The notes under the pieces were generated by a model, which was not told the origin of the DNA, made no database searches, and worked only from the letters and a program-made list of their open reading frames with translations. From Gnetum montanum (lineage: Eukaryota > Streptophyta > Gnetopsida > Gnetales > Gnetaceae), in contig MNCI01010819.1 of the NCBI GenBank assembly GCA_015680685.1, positions 64,001-95,954 of the forward strand: DNA of 31,954 nt, written 5' to 3'. Positions 10,040 through 21,596 of this stretch are shown piece after piece. The first letter of the stretch is position 1. Each line of letters starts with the position of its first letter. The translations under genes were made by a program, and so were the position numbers.

Positions 10040-11232
10040 TGTACTGTCCAAAATCGTCGGTCTCCGGCTAGATGGAAACAGAGACCGTGGGATCACCGAA
10101 CATGCACAGAATACCCTGCCTTCACCTGAGGGTGAGCTGGAATGCATGAAGGCAGAGTACCTTGGGTGGTCCACATGCGGATCAGACAAGGATTTCCCCG
10201 AACGTACACCGAAGTGTTATACGCTGGGTTATACGTAAACGGCGTAGCGGGCGTAAACAGAGCGTATACAATGTAAACGATGCAAACAGAGCGTAAACGT
10301 AAACAGACATAAGCAGAATTCGTACAACAATTAATGCAAACTGTAAACGATTATGGGAAGAAAATGTAACAATGACATTACAGAATGAAAGTATGATGCA
10401 CCGGTCTAACGCAGTTGTGAATGGAACACAAGGTGGACGAAAAGCCCCGGTGGATGCAAGGATGACAACGGCTGGATCACACTGTAAGCGCAGTGTAGAG
10501 GCTGTGCGTTCAGCCTACAGGGTCGTCCAGTGTAAGGAGTTTTGTGCTCTGTTTCGTAGCGTAATTGCTCTTTGGTATGATTTCGGATTTTTTCCAGCCG
10601 ACCTGGATCAAGTGGAAAATTGGGGCTTTTATACCGGTTGTTACGCTAGACTCGGGTTGGGCGACACGTGGTGCGGTAACCGGGTGCATAAGATTTACAA
10701 ATATACAATATATTACATCTGCTGGGCATATACGCTTGGCATATACACTGCATCAGGCAGGCGTGGACTCTGGGTGTATATGCTGGATGTGCTGGGCGTA
10801 TGCGAACTTGGGCAATGCTGTGGACATTGGGCGTATACGCTGATGATGGTTGGGCGTGTACGCCGGGGCGTATACGCTGACGATTTTTGTCTTGTGCCAA
10901 TTCTTGCTTTGCAGTGCTGTTTTCATGCCGTCTCTGTAGGTTTCATGCCAGGCGTATGCATCTATTGTTCCTGCTGAGCGTACATGTGAGGCGTGTACGC
11001 TAGGCGCATACGCTGGATGTGCTGAGCGTATACGCTGGGTGTATACACTGGGAATGTGCACTTGGGCGTATACGTTGGGCGTATACGCTAGAACTACATA
11101 CTTAGAAAACATTAAGCCTCTGATCTCCGAAGTTGTCATGTTTGACACCAAATGTGGCTATGGTCGTCTGTGGGCCCCGGGGACCTGCTTCTTGCTGGAG
11201 AAGTACCAGGCTCAAAATTTTGTGGTGTTTCA
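10040..11232 (-). repeat. 3' LTR of the Tat element
   Basis: Direct repeat of 26743-27935, running from TGTACTG to TTTCA. It holds at least six exact GCGTATAC cores and many variants at about 10195-11095. The TATAAAAG box is kept (minus strand, 10626-10633). The + strand open frame at 10372-10977 lies wholly in the LTR and recurs in the other LTR only because they are copies. Confidence 0.93.
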
Positions 11233-11248
11233 TTGGCCCCTCTTTATT
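11233..11248 (-). other. Polypurine tract of the Tat element
   Basis: On the minus strand AATAAAGAGGGGCCAA directly precedes the TG of the 3' LTR. This is the plus-strand priming site expected for a Ty3/gypsy element. Confidence 0.8.
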
Positions 11249-12295
11249 AACGCTTGGAGGAATCAACCCGAGAAGCGTCAACAAAGAAGTACAAAACACC
11301 ACAAGCAACTCGATAGAGATTCTGTCTGTTGCCACTGCCCTAGACATCATCGCACCGTGTTCAGTAGTACATGGGATCGGGAAAGTGAAATTTGTAGCTA
11401 GTAGGGGGATAGAGATTGTGGGGACTGGTGACTGCCTAAGGGATTGTACTTGGGAAAGGGGATGCTTGGATATGCGGCATGCCGATCTTTGTCAATAGCC
11501 AGTATTTAGCAGACTCGGAGTTCAAACATGCGATGTGCGTTCTTTGGTGGAACAAGACTCTTGGTTAGTGTTCAAGAGAATTTTTTGGCAAAACCAAAGC
11601 CACGGGGGGATGTGTTACATTCTTTGGAGGAATAGGGCCCTTTGTTTAGTGTTTAGGGGGAACCTGTTGGCGGAGAGCCAAAGCCATGCAACTGGATGCT
11701 TCTTAACTGTTTCGGACATGAGTACCTAGTTTCAAGACAACTGCCTTCCCACCTGGGGCTTATATGGGAAGTGCCAAGGGTCTCGATTTTCTTTTTTGCA
11801 AGAAAATGTATTGATTTTGTACTCATGTGCAAGTGCTATGTCCTGTGTTGCAACTGCCTCAAAGTGTTACGGTGTGCAACAGCGTGCTCAAAGTTTTGGA
11901 TGTACTGGGTGTATCAAAGGTGTGACTGAGTGGAGTGTGTCAGTGAACAGATAGAGAATGTATCGGGAGATAGGGGTGTACTAACAAATGGTTTTGATTT
12001 AGTCTTTCCATGTGTGCTGTGGATAGTATCCCATCTTGCTACTTATGACGAAGTGCATTCTTGTGCGAAAACCTCTGGATGTCATCCTACAAACATAACT
12101 CCAAAGAGACAAGAAAACCATGAGTGAATACGCAAGCTTAGACTTACACAGCTACAGATGGATCAAAGATGTTGAAGGAGATTGCAGGCACTGTATGTAG
12201 ATGACAGGAATGCTGATAAGATCGTCGAATGGCAAGCGATGCAGTGGTTCTGATGAATGAATATGGCTGCGGATGGATGAACCAGAAATGAACTT
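11249..12295. other. 3' noncoding region of the Tat element with a 72-bp tandem duplication
   Basis: No open frame here resembles a known protein. Two diverged tandem copies, each starting TTCTTTGG(T/A)GGAA and ending CCAAAGCCA, lie at about 11538-11609 and 11610-11685. The remainder is unrecognised. Confidence 0.55.
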
Positions 12296-12665
12296 GCCAA
12301 TTTATAGTCTTAGCGGACTATCATGGGTTAGTTTTATGTCATAACCTGTTGGACATTGCCTATTTAGCGTCGTGGCAGACGTTTCATCGCCAGTTTCTAG
12401 TCTTAGCGGAACGCGAAGAGGCAAACTAGTTTATAGTCTTAGCGGACTCTTATGGTTGTGACGGTGGCAGTTTATTGTCATGCCGGACAGGTGTTAGTTT
12501 ATCGTCATTGCCGACACTGTGGGGTATCAGTTTATTGTCATGATGCTAGGACAGTTGTGGTGTCAGTTTTAAGTCGTAACCCAGGACTATTTTGTGGTAT
12601 TAGTTTACCGTCATGATTCCAAGACGAGCTATGGTATCAGTTTATAGTCGTAATTCTAGGACTTG
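12296..12665 (+). repeat. AGTTTATAGTC-type repeat block after integrase
   Basis: About ten imperfect units of the form CAGTTTAT(A/T/C)GTC followed by TTAGCGGAC or CATGCCGGAC are spaced about 25-45 bp apart on the + strand. The same motif family occurs at 16272-16430 and 21597-21928, always on the + strand, which is the strand of the antisense gene. Confidence 0.8.
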
Positions 12666-12684
12666 CACGTACCTGCGCTTGTAC

Positions 12685-15600
12685 TCAAACATAGAACAGT
12701 TTCAGGAATAAGTGATTGGTTGGATTGGTGAGTTTATTTCCTTCCATATCTGCTAGCTTAAAGGCTCCATTGTCAAATGCTTTGGTGACCAAGTAAGGCC
12801 CTTCCCAGTTGGCTGAGAATTTGTCTGAGTGTTCTCGAACTACCTTAAGTACAAGGTCACCTTCTTTGATGGGGCGCTTATGGATGTCGTGTTGATGTCG
12901 TTGCTATTGTTATTTTTGATACCATTCGATCTGATTGAGTGCGCGTATGCATTCTTCCTCTACCGAGTCAAGGTCAATAGTGCATAGATCATTGTTCTGC
13001 CCGTCGCTGAGGAGTCCGGAAAGTGTTATCTTTAAAGATGGTACCTATAATTCCAAAGGTAAAACAGCTTCTGAACCGTAAACAAGACTATATGGTGTTT
13101 TACCTGTTGAAGTTCGAGGTGTAGTATGGTATGCCCACAGTGCGTATATCAATTGTTCATGCCATCTTCGCTTGCTTTGGGTGAGCATCTTTTTGAGTAT
13201 TGTAATAATCATTTTGTTCATCGCCTCTGCTTGCCCATTGCTCTGAGGATAGTAAGGGGATGAAAACGAGTGTTTGATCCCTAGACTGTCACAAAAGGTT
13301 TTGGTTTCAGCACTACTAAATTGTGGCCCGTTGTCAGTGATGATCGTCATGGGAATGCCAAAGCAGGTTACAATGTTTTCGAGGATGAAATTGCATACAT
13401 GTTTAGATGTAGTTTTTTAATGGGGAGCGACTTCTACCCACTTCGTAAAATATTCGGTCACGGTTATGATGAAACTATGCCCCACAGAAGATGAGGGTGT
13501 TATCGGGCCGATGAGGTCCAATCCCCACTTTTGAAAGGGCCACGTGATTTGCGCTGTATGCAAATCATTTGGTGGGACGTGTATTAGATTGCTATGTTTT
13601 TAACACATACTACATGTTTTGACCTTGGAGAGACAATCGTATTCCATGTGTGGCCAATAGTAGCCTAAACGTCTTATTTTCGTTGTCATGGCTTTTGGCG
13701 CTATATGTCCTCCACATAGTCCCTCGTGTACTTTTTCGACGATGGTTTGGGCATCGGTACTATTGACACATGTTAGCAATATGCCTTCGTAGGATTTATG
13801 ACATAATGTGTCCCCTACTATGGTATACTGCTTAAAATGTTTTCGTACTGCATCTTTTTGTGCATTTGTTAGATGTCGTGGTGTTTCACCATGTAGAAGG
13901 TATTCTTTTATGTCATCATACCATTCTATCACGTGTGTTGTACTAACAGATGCGATTGGAAACGTGTCAAGGGTATCGATGATTGGTCCAGCACAATTGG
14001 TTATGGAGCTCCGTAATGCATGGAACATGTCCGGAAATATGTTTAATGCTAGTGTGGCTAACACGTCTGCGATGGTGTTATCGTTTCTAGGAACGTGTTG
14101 CACATCGATGTTTTTGAATCGCCTCATTAGGTGTTTTTCCAGGTCACAATATGGTTGTAAATGTTGGGCTTTACATATATAAACATCTGTGATTTGGTTA
14201 AAGACCAACTATGAGTCGCCTCTGACTACCAGCCGTGTGATGTCTGAAGCCAGTGCTGCCGCGAGACCTCTAAGGAGACCTTCGTACTCTGCTATGTTGT
14301 TGGTGCAATGAAAATTGAAACGATAAGCAAAGGGTCGGATCTCCCCAGAGGGATAGGTGATAACAACAGCTGCACTTCCCCCTCTAGAGGTGGATGCTCC
14401 ATCAAAGTTTAAAATGACGTCGTAGTCATTGGGCACTATGTCTATTGCGCTTATATCCTCATCCGGGAATTCTGGCTCTATTATCGCTTGATCGTGCATT
14501 GGTGATGTGGCCATTTGACTTGCTATGGCTTGACCCTTAACCGATGATTGTGCTACATAGTACAGGTCAAATTTAGCTATCATGGCTTTCCAACAGGCTA
14601 TCCGACTTTTTTCATAAATGTTTCCTGTTATGGCCCTTAGCACATTATCTTTGCAAATTATGTTAACTTGGTTACGGAAGAGGTAATGTCGCCACTTTCT
14701 CTAAGAGAAGACCAAAGCTAAGCAAGACCTCTCCACATCGGTATACCTTTTCTCATGGGCAACTAATGCATGGCTCAAGTAATACACAGGGACTTCGGTT
14801 TCGTCATCTCGTTTCTGGCAAAGCATAGACGCGATTGACGAATCCGAAGTAGTGAGGTAGATGTAAAATGGTTTATTGTTTTGAGGTGGATAGACCGTGG
14901 GTAATCGGGCAAGTGTCATTTTAATGTTGTCGAATGCTTCTTGACACTGCGGAGTCCATTCAAAATGGACGTTCTTGCGTAACAGGTGGTTCATAGGTTT
15001 TAGTTTGTCTGTCAATTTTTCTATGAAGCGCCTGATAAACTGTAATCTTCCCTGTAGACCTCGAAGTTCGGTAAGGTTTCCTGGTGGTTTTAGGTTTGTT
15101 ATGGCCTTAACCTTATCGGGGTCTACTCATATCTCTGCTTCTGAGGCTATAAATCCAAGCATTTTACCTATCTTGACACCGAAGACACATTTTTTCGGGT
15201 TGAGTCTCAATTCATACTTCAAACAACGTTTTAATACTAAGTCAAGATCTTGTACATGTTGTTTCTCTGTTTTTGATTTAACCACAATGTCATCCACGTA
15301 GTCGTTGAGCGAGTGTAATATGTAATCACTAAAGATGAATGTCATCGCTCTTTGATACGTGGCCCCAGCGTTCTTGAGACCAAAGGGCATCATTGTGTAA
15401 CAAAAGGTTCCCCATGGTGTCATAAAGGTTGTCTGAAGCTGATGCTCCGGGTTGATGCGTATTTGATTGTATCCCGAGAAGCCTTTCATAAAAGATAATA
15501 GTGCGTGCCCAGTGGTTGAGTCAACAAATTGATCGATGCTGGGTAGAGGAAAATCATCTTTTATGGTTGCAACATTCAAATCCCGGAAGTCAATGCATAA

Positions 15601-16236
15601 GCGAATGCTTCCATTCTTCTTCGAAACAATGACCATGTTGGATACCCACTCTGCGTAATCAACAGCTCGAATGAAACCAGCTTGATAAAGCTTGGTGATC
15701 TCATTGTGAACCGCTAATGCCACTTCGGGTTTAACCTTTTGTGCCTTTTGTTTTACTGGTCTTAATTTTGGGTCAAGGATAATGTTGTGTTGGATAATTC
15801 GAGGGTCTAGCCCGGGCATGTCTGTGTAAGACCAAGTGAATGATTTTATATTTTCCCTAAGCACGTTCTCAATGTCTTTGGCTAATTGTGGTTGTAGTAA
15901 TGTGCTTAATTTTAATATTTTGATTTCCCCATCGGGCATGGTGATGGGGGTTTCTGCCAATGGATCTTCGGTGATATTTTTGGCCTCTATGTCAAGGGAT
16001 TTTGTCATACCCATGTAGTTATCTGTCGTTTGCTGTGTTGAGGCTATGACTGCATCGTCCATTGATGAACTTAAGTGGATGAGGTTTATGTTGATGTCCC
16101 TTGCAATTTTGCCATATGGTCCATCGATAATTAAGTGCTGGTAATCCATCAGGCTTGCTCCTGCCAATAAACAAAGAGCTAAATGAGCTAGTGGGTAATG
16201 TTCTATGTTTTTTGGTAATTTTAGATATGTGTACAT
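12685..16236 (-). pseudogene. pol: RT, RNase H, archaeal-type RNase H, integrase (eight stops)
   Basis: One uninterrupted minus-strand frame, broken only by stops, runs from about 16236 to a TGA at 12685-12687. The RT (about 15900-15000) has KNGSIRLCIDFRDLN, FSGYNQI, the AGATYQR box and the YVDD catalytic motif. The LTR-type RNase H (about 14990-14640) includes YYLSHAL and E..CLALVFS. The archaeal-type RNase H (about 14430-14050) has NFDGAST, NIAEYEGLL, GDS.LVFNQI and NDNTIADVLA, which keep the acidic residues. Integrase has a His/Cys finger (HEGLCGGH...TCSMC), then LDLIGP, TDNGPQF and PQSNGQAE (the DDE triad) and a C-terminal EGPY core. Premature stops: 15127, 14701, 14209, 13600, 13417, 13045, 12910 and 12904 (low coordinates). 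Each is one transition from Gln, Arg or Trp. The N-terminus is uncertain. A good splice acceptor (TTTGTTTATTGGCAG) ends at 16161. Confidence 0.9.
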
Positions 16237-16271
16237 GCATGATGGTGGATTATCATCACACCGGGACGCGT

Positions 16272-16430
16272 GGCAGTTTAAGGCCATACTAGGCTGTGAT
16301 GGCAGTTTAAGGCCATACCGGGCCGTTACTGGATTGGAAAATGGCAGTTTAAGGCCATACTGGGCCGTAGGTGGCAATTTAACGCCTTACCGGGCGACAT
16401 GTGGCAGTTTACGCTGGAATGTTCGGCGTA
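16272..16430 (+). repeat. GGCAGTTTAAGGCC repeat block upstream of the antisense gene
   Basis: Five units start at 16272, 16301, 16343, 16373 and 16403, based on GGCAGTTTAAGGCCATACYGGGC. On the minus strand they are in frame with RT and yield the repeated peptide ARYGLKLP, probably without meaning. They lie about 155-310 bp before the antisense gene's TATA box. A matching block lies beyond its 3' end. Confidence 0.85.
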
Positions 16431-16584
16431 AACGTCCGGAATGGGATCCACAGGGGAACCGGGATGTAGTAATTTCTGTTTTTTTATTTTTTATTATTAT
16501 TCTAGGCAAACTTTAGCAAAAACTAAGTAAAAAGGCACGAAATGGCAAAAAGGAGCAACGGCGGCATCAGCGTCAACGGAGCGC

Positions 16585-16593
16585 TATATAAAG
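16585..16593 (+). promoter_or_regulatory. TATA box of the antisense gene
   Basis: A canonical TATATAAAG lies 241 bp before the proposed ATG. A likely start site is about 30 bp on, near the CA at 16615-16620. The region upstream (16431-16584) holds no coding frame. This suggests the gene has its own RNA polymerase II promoter inside the element, facing against the LTR transcript. Confidence 0.7.
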
Positions 16594-16621
16594 AGGGGGG
16601 GAAGCTTCATTTATCACATTG

Positions 16622-17585
16622 CATTCTGAGCGTAAGCGACTGAGCGAGCGTAAGCGTAAACTACAAAACCTAGCGTAAGCGTAAACCCAACTACAGCGTA
16701 GACGTCGATCGACCAAACCCAGTGTAGACACCGACTAAAACCCCAGCGTAGATGCCAAGCGTAGAAGGCCAAGTGTAGGCGTACAAAATTTCAACCCTCA
16801 GCGTGAGCCATCTTTCCCAGCATACACGCCGAGATGGGCAAGGGAAAGGAGGTGGAAGGGCAGGGGAGGAAGAGTCCTGACTTGACCTTCGCCGAGGAGA
16901 GCGAAGCCATGTTGCAGTGCCTACCCCGGCCAAGGATTCCATCATGGCCTGGAACATCGCACAGGTAGGCTCTAATCCTGTCTCTATTTATTACTTTCAT
17001 AGCGTAGACGGTCTTGTACACAATCTAACAGGTTAGCTTAGAGGGTTTCGACATATACGCCGAGCGTGAATTCATAGCGTAAAGTCGGGTTAGCGTAGAC
17101 TGTCAGGGCGTAATTAGTTTTATCAGCATAAACACTTTTCTTGCATGATTATATCAGTGTAAACCAAGGGGTAATAAGTTCTCTATGCGCAAAGTTTTAT
17201 CAGCGTAAGTTTTCTGTTCTGTCAGCGTAAGTTCTGTTTCCATTGTGATGGCGTATACGCTGAGGGGTTTCTTCGGCGTATACGCTGAACGTACACAATT
17301 GTTCTTTTAATTATGATGCAGCGTAGACTTGTTTTTCATATTTCTGGTGTAAACTGTTTGCTCAGTGTTTCGCGTAGACTATTTACGCTGGCCACTTCTG
17401 TGGCATATACGCTGAGGGTTTCTTCAACATGTACGCTGAGCGTAAGAGGTTCGGGCGTCAGTGTAAACAGTTCGTTGTCAGCGTATACACTGGGTCAGGC
17501 AGAGTATACGCCGATCGTGAACAAATTTTGGCAGCGTATACGCCGGGAGTAAACAAATTTTGGCAGCGTATACGTCGAGTGTAAA
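16622..17585. repeat. AGCGTAAAC/GCGTATACGC motif array in 5' UTR and intron 1
   Basis: Dozens of short variants of AGCGTAAAC, GCGTAGACG and GCGTATACGC are spread through the 5' UTR and intron 1 of the antisense gene. Five exact GCGTATAC cores lie between about 17250 and 17575. The same motif set fills the LTRs and the leader at 26130-26715, but not the coding parts. Confidence 0.8.
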
Positions 17586-20500
17586 CAGTTAGAAAATTTT
17601 TCTAAGTGTCAATCTATGATGTGAACCTTGGTTCTTCGTGCTGTTTCGAAGCATGGTTGATTTTACGTTGGTACACTAGTTGTTTGCAGGGACACCAAGC
17701 CTTTTCTCCTCGTGGTTGAGCTTGTTGAGGTGCTAACATGGTTTGGCCCCATGGAGGTGAATGAGCCTACCCCAGACCTAACCGTGGAGCACAACTGGTT
17801 TTGGTTCATAGAAGGCGCGTTTGAATTCTTATCCTTCATACTGGACAATTTTGAAGTAGTCATCTGGTCACACCTGGATGAATTAGTGGCATGGAGCATA
17901 GTTGAGGCAATGCTACCAGGAGCCGTGGAGGGTGTCATCGTCTTCATGGAAGACATCGACGAGGGGCCATTTATGAATGAGGATGGTTCTTCCCGCAGGA
18001 CTAAGTCCACACGCCCGTTAGTGCGCGTGTGGGCCCGACTACCACGAGGGCAGGACTACCTTGATAATACCTTATTTTTAGCCGCGCGTGCACATACATT
18101 ATTCCAGAACCCTCCCGGCACAGTGTACCGAGTGGGCAAGTAGGACAGTTCAAGTCTATTGCTTCTTTTTTCCGTTTAGCATTTGTCTCAGTTTTGACAT
18201 TCGTTCGTTTGTAGGCCTAAAACTAATGCAGACGGGATATGTGTCGAAGATGATGGGCTTGCCTTAACTCGTACCACTCTAGAGGCATTTATGGTGGATC
18301 CTACCCTTCGTAAAACTGTATTAGGTCTAATGAAGGGGGATATCATCTATTTTCACCAACGATTCTCTAGAGCGTTGGCATTGTGCCAAGCCCGTGGACG
18401 GCTAGATAAAGACTGGTCGGACCAGGGGCCAGTTTTCCCCCGTGACTCCGGTCCAGACAGCACATACAAGTCTACTACGGGAGGTAAATGACAATGTCTT
18501 TTGGATGTGCTAACGTGTTTTAACTGCCGAAAGTTATACTGATACGAAAATTTTACATTGCGTTTGCAGTTGATGCACCTCCTGGCGGGGATCCTATCAC
18601 AACCGGGCGAACTCAGACCACACTGTCAATGAAGTTTGGGGAGGTGACTAAGGCTCAAAAATGGTTACACAACCATGCTTTGCCATCTATTGTTCGCTGC
18701 TTGGATAATGCCGGCCTGATGGAGCTCTTCATGACCCCAAGTCCTGATGCATCAATAGGGGAAATGATTGGGATCGTTGATTCTTTTAATGAGTCTATCT
18801 CGTACTATAGCACCCAGATTAAGGGTGTCAAGGTAGTTTTCCATCTGTCTCCAGAATTCTTTTCAAATTTATTTGGGGTACCGGCAAATGGCATAAATGT
18901 GGTTTTAGACAGAGCTCATAAAGAGCTTCATACAGTGCGCGAGTTGGAGGACTGGTTGGGCCTGGCCAAGGGTGCCAAGGGATTCCCGATGCAGGGGAAG
19001 GCAAAGGTTGAAGAGGTGAATGAACTATACCCCCTGTTTAGGGCGTGGGTATTCCCCAAAACCCTTTCCCAAGTGAAGAGCCTTGGGGTTGAGGCTGTGC
19101 GCGTTATGAGAACTATCCTGGAAACTGGCATGCGCTATAACTGGGCTGAATTTTTGTTGTCGGGCATGCACAAGGAGATAGTGCGACTGCGCTCGAACGT
19201 CGAGGCGCAATCCCACTTCACCTTTGCATTCTTCGCCGGTTACCTTCGTCGCTTCGCCGAGTTTTTGGTAGTCCACGCGGGTAACAAGTTTGTTCTACAG
19301 GATCGGGGTCAACTATCCCACCCGTGGATCAATCATTTATATGACATAGCCAAATCCCAGGATGCGCCTGAAGGCATCGACGAGTCCATGACTATTACGA
19401 CCGGGGGATCATTGGGTACCTCCATTCATACTTGCGATAGTCTGGGGTTAGAGCCAGATGATGTGTCCCTCACTGTAAGGAGAGTTGAGAAGGTTATCAA
19501 AGAAACCGTGGGCCAGGCCAAAACAAAGCTGAAGAAACACGAATGCCCAACTGAGGAAGCTACTAACGTGAGGGAGCCACGAGTAAAGCGCATAAGATTC
19601 AAGATGCCCGGTATGTAGACTTCGCCCGTTTATTGTTTCATTGTTTTCGTTTTGTCCATAATTTTTCTTTTCAATCGCTTACATGTCACTGACGTCTTTA
19701 GCTTGGTTTGAGAAGTGAGAAAGCAGGTGCTAGAAACCATTACGAAGGAGGAGGAGACCAACACAGAGCGGAATAATGAAGAGGAAAATGTGGATAAGGA
19801 TCAGGGAGGAGGAACTGAGGAATTAACGGAGAACACCACGGAAACTGAGCCGTTGGATGACCAGGGTGGTGTAGATCAAATGTTCTGCAGGTTTCTTCAA
19901 GGAGATCTGGATTTAGGCGCTCCCCCAGAAGGTGACGAGGAGAGTGGTATGTTTTCTTTTTATCTTGTTTCAACTCGCCCTGTTAGTTATCATTTCTATG
20001 ACATTTTATTTTTATATTTTCATTTTTTCCAGACGAAGGCAGCGAGACCAGGACGGTGCGCTTAGATGTACCGATGAAAACGGTTCCCCCTGAGAGGACC
20101 ACTGAGGTCAGTTCTCGCACCCATGAACCATTTACTTGGTCTGAAATGCCAAGTAAGATGGATTTTGTGGCCGGGATCGCAGAAGAAGCCATCGAACGAA
20201 TTCAGGAGGTCCACCCCGAAATAGGTATAATTTTTTTAAATGGTTTGTCATTTTAGAGTGCCACACCTTGTTTCTATTGTCTTAATGTTTGATTTTTTTT
20301 CGTACGCATAGGTGCCAAGTTGAGGTGGGATCCTTTCGAGGTAATTAGCATCGACAACTTGCCTACACTACCCCTAGATGTGGAACAGGTACCAAGGCCG
20401 GTTTATGATGAGGTGGCAGAAAGCCTTGTCCATAACGCTAAGTCGGTGTGGACCTGTAGGCGATCTATCGAATAACTATGGTTGCAGATCCAGACAAAGG

Positions 20501-21297
20501 AGAAGGAAGTCTTTGAGCTATCAGCCGAACGCGACGACCTCAAAGCTTGTTATGACTTTGCTTCAGCCCGATTAGCAGGTCATAGGTCTTGGCGAACGTC
20601 CGAGATTATGTATAATAGATATTGGAACTTGTTAAATCGCCATGCGTCACTAACTCGAAGGTTCGCAGAACCCAAAGCCCAAATAGACTTATTGAATCTG
20701 AAGTGCCAAGATTGGAAGGCATTTGCCTCCAAGGTGCGTAAGTGGGGCCAAGATGAGAAGAATCATAAGCACCACTATAAGAAATCATTGAAAGAAGTTT
20801 CTATAGAGAAACGACAACTTGAAATGTTTGTAGAGGGTTTGGTCTTACGTTCTGCGTTCGATACTTTTGCGGAGAACACCATAGTTGAGATGGAATCTCC
20901 TAAGAGGGTCATTACCACTGCTTCTAGGGAAGTTATTGTGGGTGAATTTTCTCTGAAGCGTCCTGTCTGGTCAGCTGTTAACAAGGGAAAGGCCTTGGCA
21001 GACGTCGACCTAGGCCTCGGTAAAATAGATTGGGCTAGTGTTTCGGAGGAGGAAATCCTTCGTCGATTGGAGTTTGGTCTGGGGAGATCTCCTATAGTAA
21101 GTATTTTTATCATTGTGAAATTGATTTGATAAAGAATGTTTGAAATTTTGATGCTCTCTTATTCTTATCTTGGTTGTCTCATTTTGTATTTTCAGGATGA
21201 AGATGGTGACGATGCTCAAGAGGCTGGCCCCAGCGGAGCAGAGGCCCCTGACGCCGGTGGATCTAAAGGGGACGATCCTCCCATCCCAGATGCTTAG
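16834..21297 (+). CDS. Antisense retrotransposon gene: degenerate FCP1/HAD-like domain plus unknown domains
   Basis: Eight exons with GT-AG introns: 16834-16964, 17690-18139, 18215-18483, 18570-19610, 19713-19946, 20033-20224, 20312-21096 and 21196-21297, total 3,204 nt, 1,067 codons. Residues 1-44 are basic and follow the first ATG after the TATA box. Residues 45-194 and onwards resemble an FCP1/NLI phosphatase domain without catalytic aspartates. Residues about 300-560 (exon 4) are a conserved domain of unknown function, with VVFHLSPEFFSNLFGVP and later LYPLFRAWVFPKTLSQ. They recall in layout the 'plant transposon protein' domains of extra retrotransposon ORFs. A basic patch (REPRVKRIRFK) near 620 could be a nuclear signal. 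Exons 5-6 are acidic, exon 7 is helical and coiled-coil-like, and the tail (DEDGDDAQEAGPSG) is acidic. One in-frame TAA (20473-20475, codon 827) interrupts this copy. The exon 5 acceptor (19712) is the least certain. It lies between PRO and RT, opposite to both. Host-derived origin and regulatory role are inferred. Confidence 0.85.
17690..18139 (+). other. Exon 2: FCP1/NLI-type HAD phosphatase-like domain, catalytically dead
   Basis: Exon 2 (residues 44-194) follows the order of FCP1-homology domains. A strand-like LLVVELVEVL stands where the family has LVLDLDETL. Then come EFLSFILDNFEVVIWS (family: FL.F..E.FEV.IWSS), a G..IVF.ED segment, RPLVRVW (family: KPL...W), and NTLFLAARAHTLFQNPP (family: NT+LVDDSP...NPP). 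Both Asp of motif I are replaced (Glu54, Val56), the motif with two Asp is Ala175-Ala176, and the Lys is Arg152. Ser104 after Ile-Trp is kept. FCP1-type enzymes dephosphorylate the RNA polymerase II C-terminal domain. This version should lack activity but might keep binding. Identification is by motif order, without a profile search. Confidence 0.75.
20389..20487 (+). other. 99-nt GT...AG segment in exon 7 containing the only stop
   Basis: This segment begins GTACCA after CAG and ends TTGCAG. It is a multiple of three and holds the TAA at 20473-20475. The older copy reads straight through the aligned region with matching length and residues (VYD...WECR against VYD...WTCR). The segment is therefore best called coding, with a stop that arose here. 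If it were spliced as an exitron the frame would be restored. Confidence 0.6.
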
Positions 21298-21596
21298 TTT
21301 CTAGTTTTTTTTTTAGTTTTCCTGTTTTATGGGACTATTCTGATTCCAATTGATACGGGAATTGTAAATTGAAAACCTTGAGGTATTTTAAAGAGATGGT
21401 CAAAAATAGTTAACTCTTGTAATTGCATGTCATTGTATATATGTAAAATATTTTTGTTGATTTTGAGTTTATTTGCACACATGACACGACAATGTAAAAT
21501 GTTTTTGGTTTACTTACTTTTTTTTTGTTTTAAACGTAATGCATCAGAGTAATTATAAATGATATGCAAAAGGAAAACAAAGTATAAGTGTAGGAA
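21298..21596 (+). other. 3' UTR/3' flank of the antisense gene
   Basis: AT-rich DNA after the TAG stop, with T-rich runs and plant-like near-upstream poly(A) candidates (AATTGTAAATTG at about 21360; TGTATATATGTAAAAT at about 21435). It holds no open frame. It separates the gene from the repeat block and the convergent PRO frame. Confidence 0.45.

Noticed and set aside
10372-10977. A 201-codon + strand open frame in the 3' LTR, echoed by 27153-27680 in the 5' LTR
   Set aside because: It lies entirely in the LTR, its recurrence is due to LTR duplication, and the text is dominated by translated GCGTATACGC repeats. No family motif is visible.
11133-11498. A 121-codon + strand frame across the LTR border
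   Set aside because: It crosses from LTR into 3' noncoding DNA, and I see no recognisable protein motif in it.
20389-20487. A ninth intron, as first modelled, in the antisense gene
   Set aside because: The older copy is coding through the aligned stretch with equal length and similar residues. I kept it only as a possible exitron.
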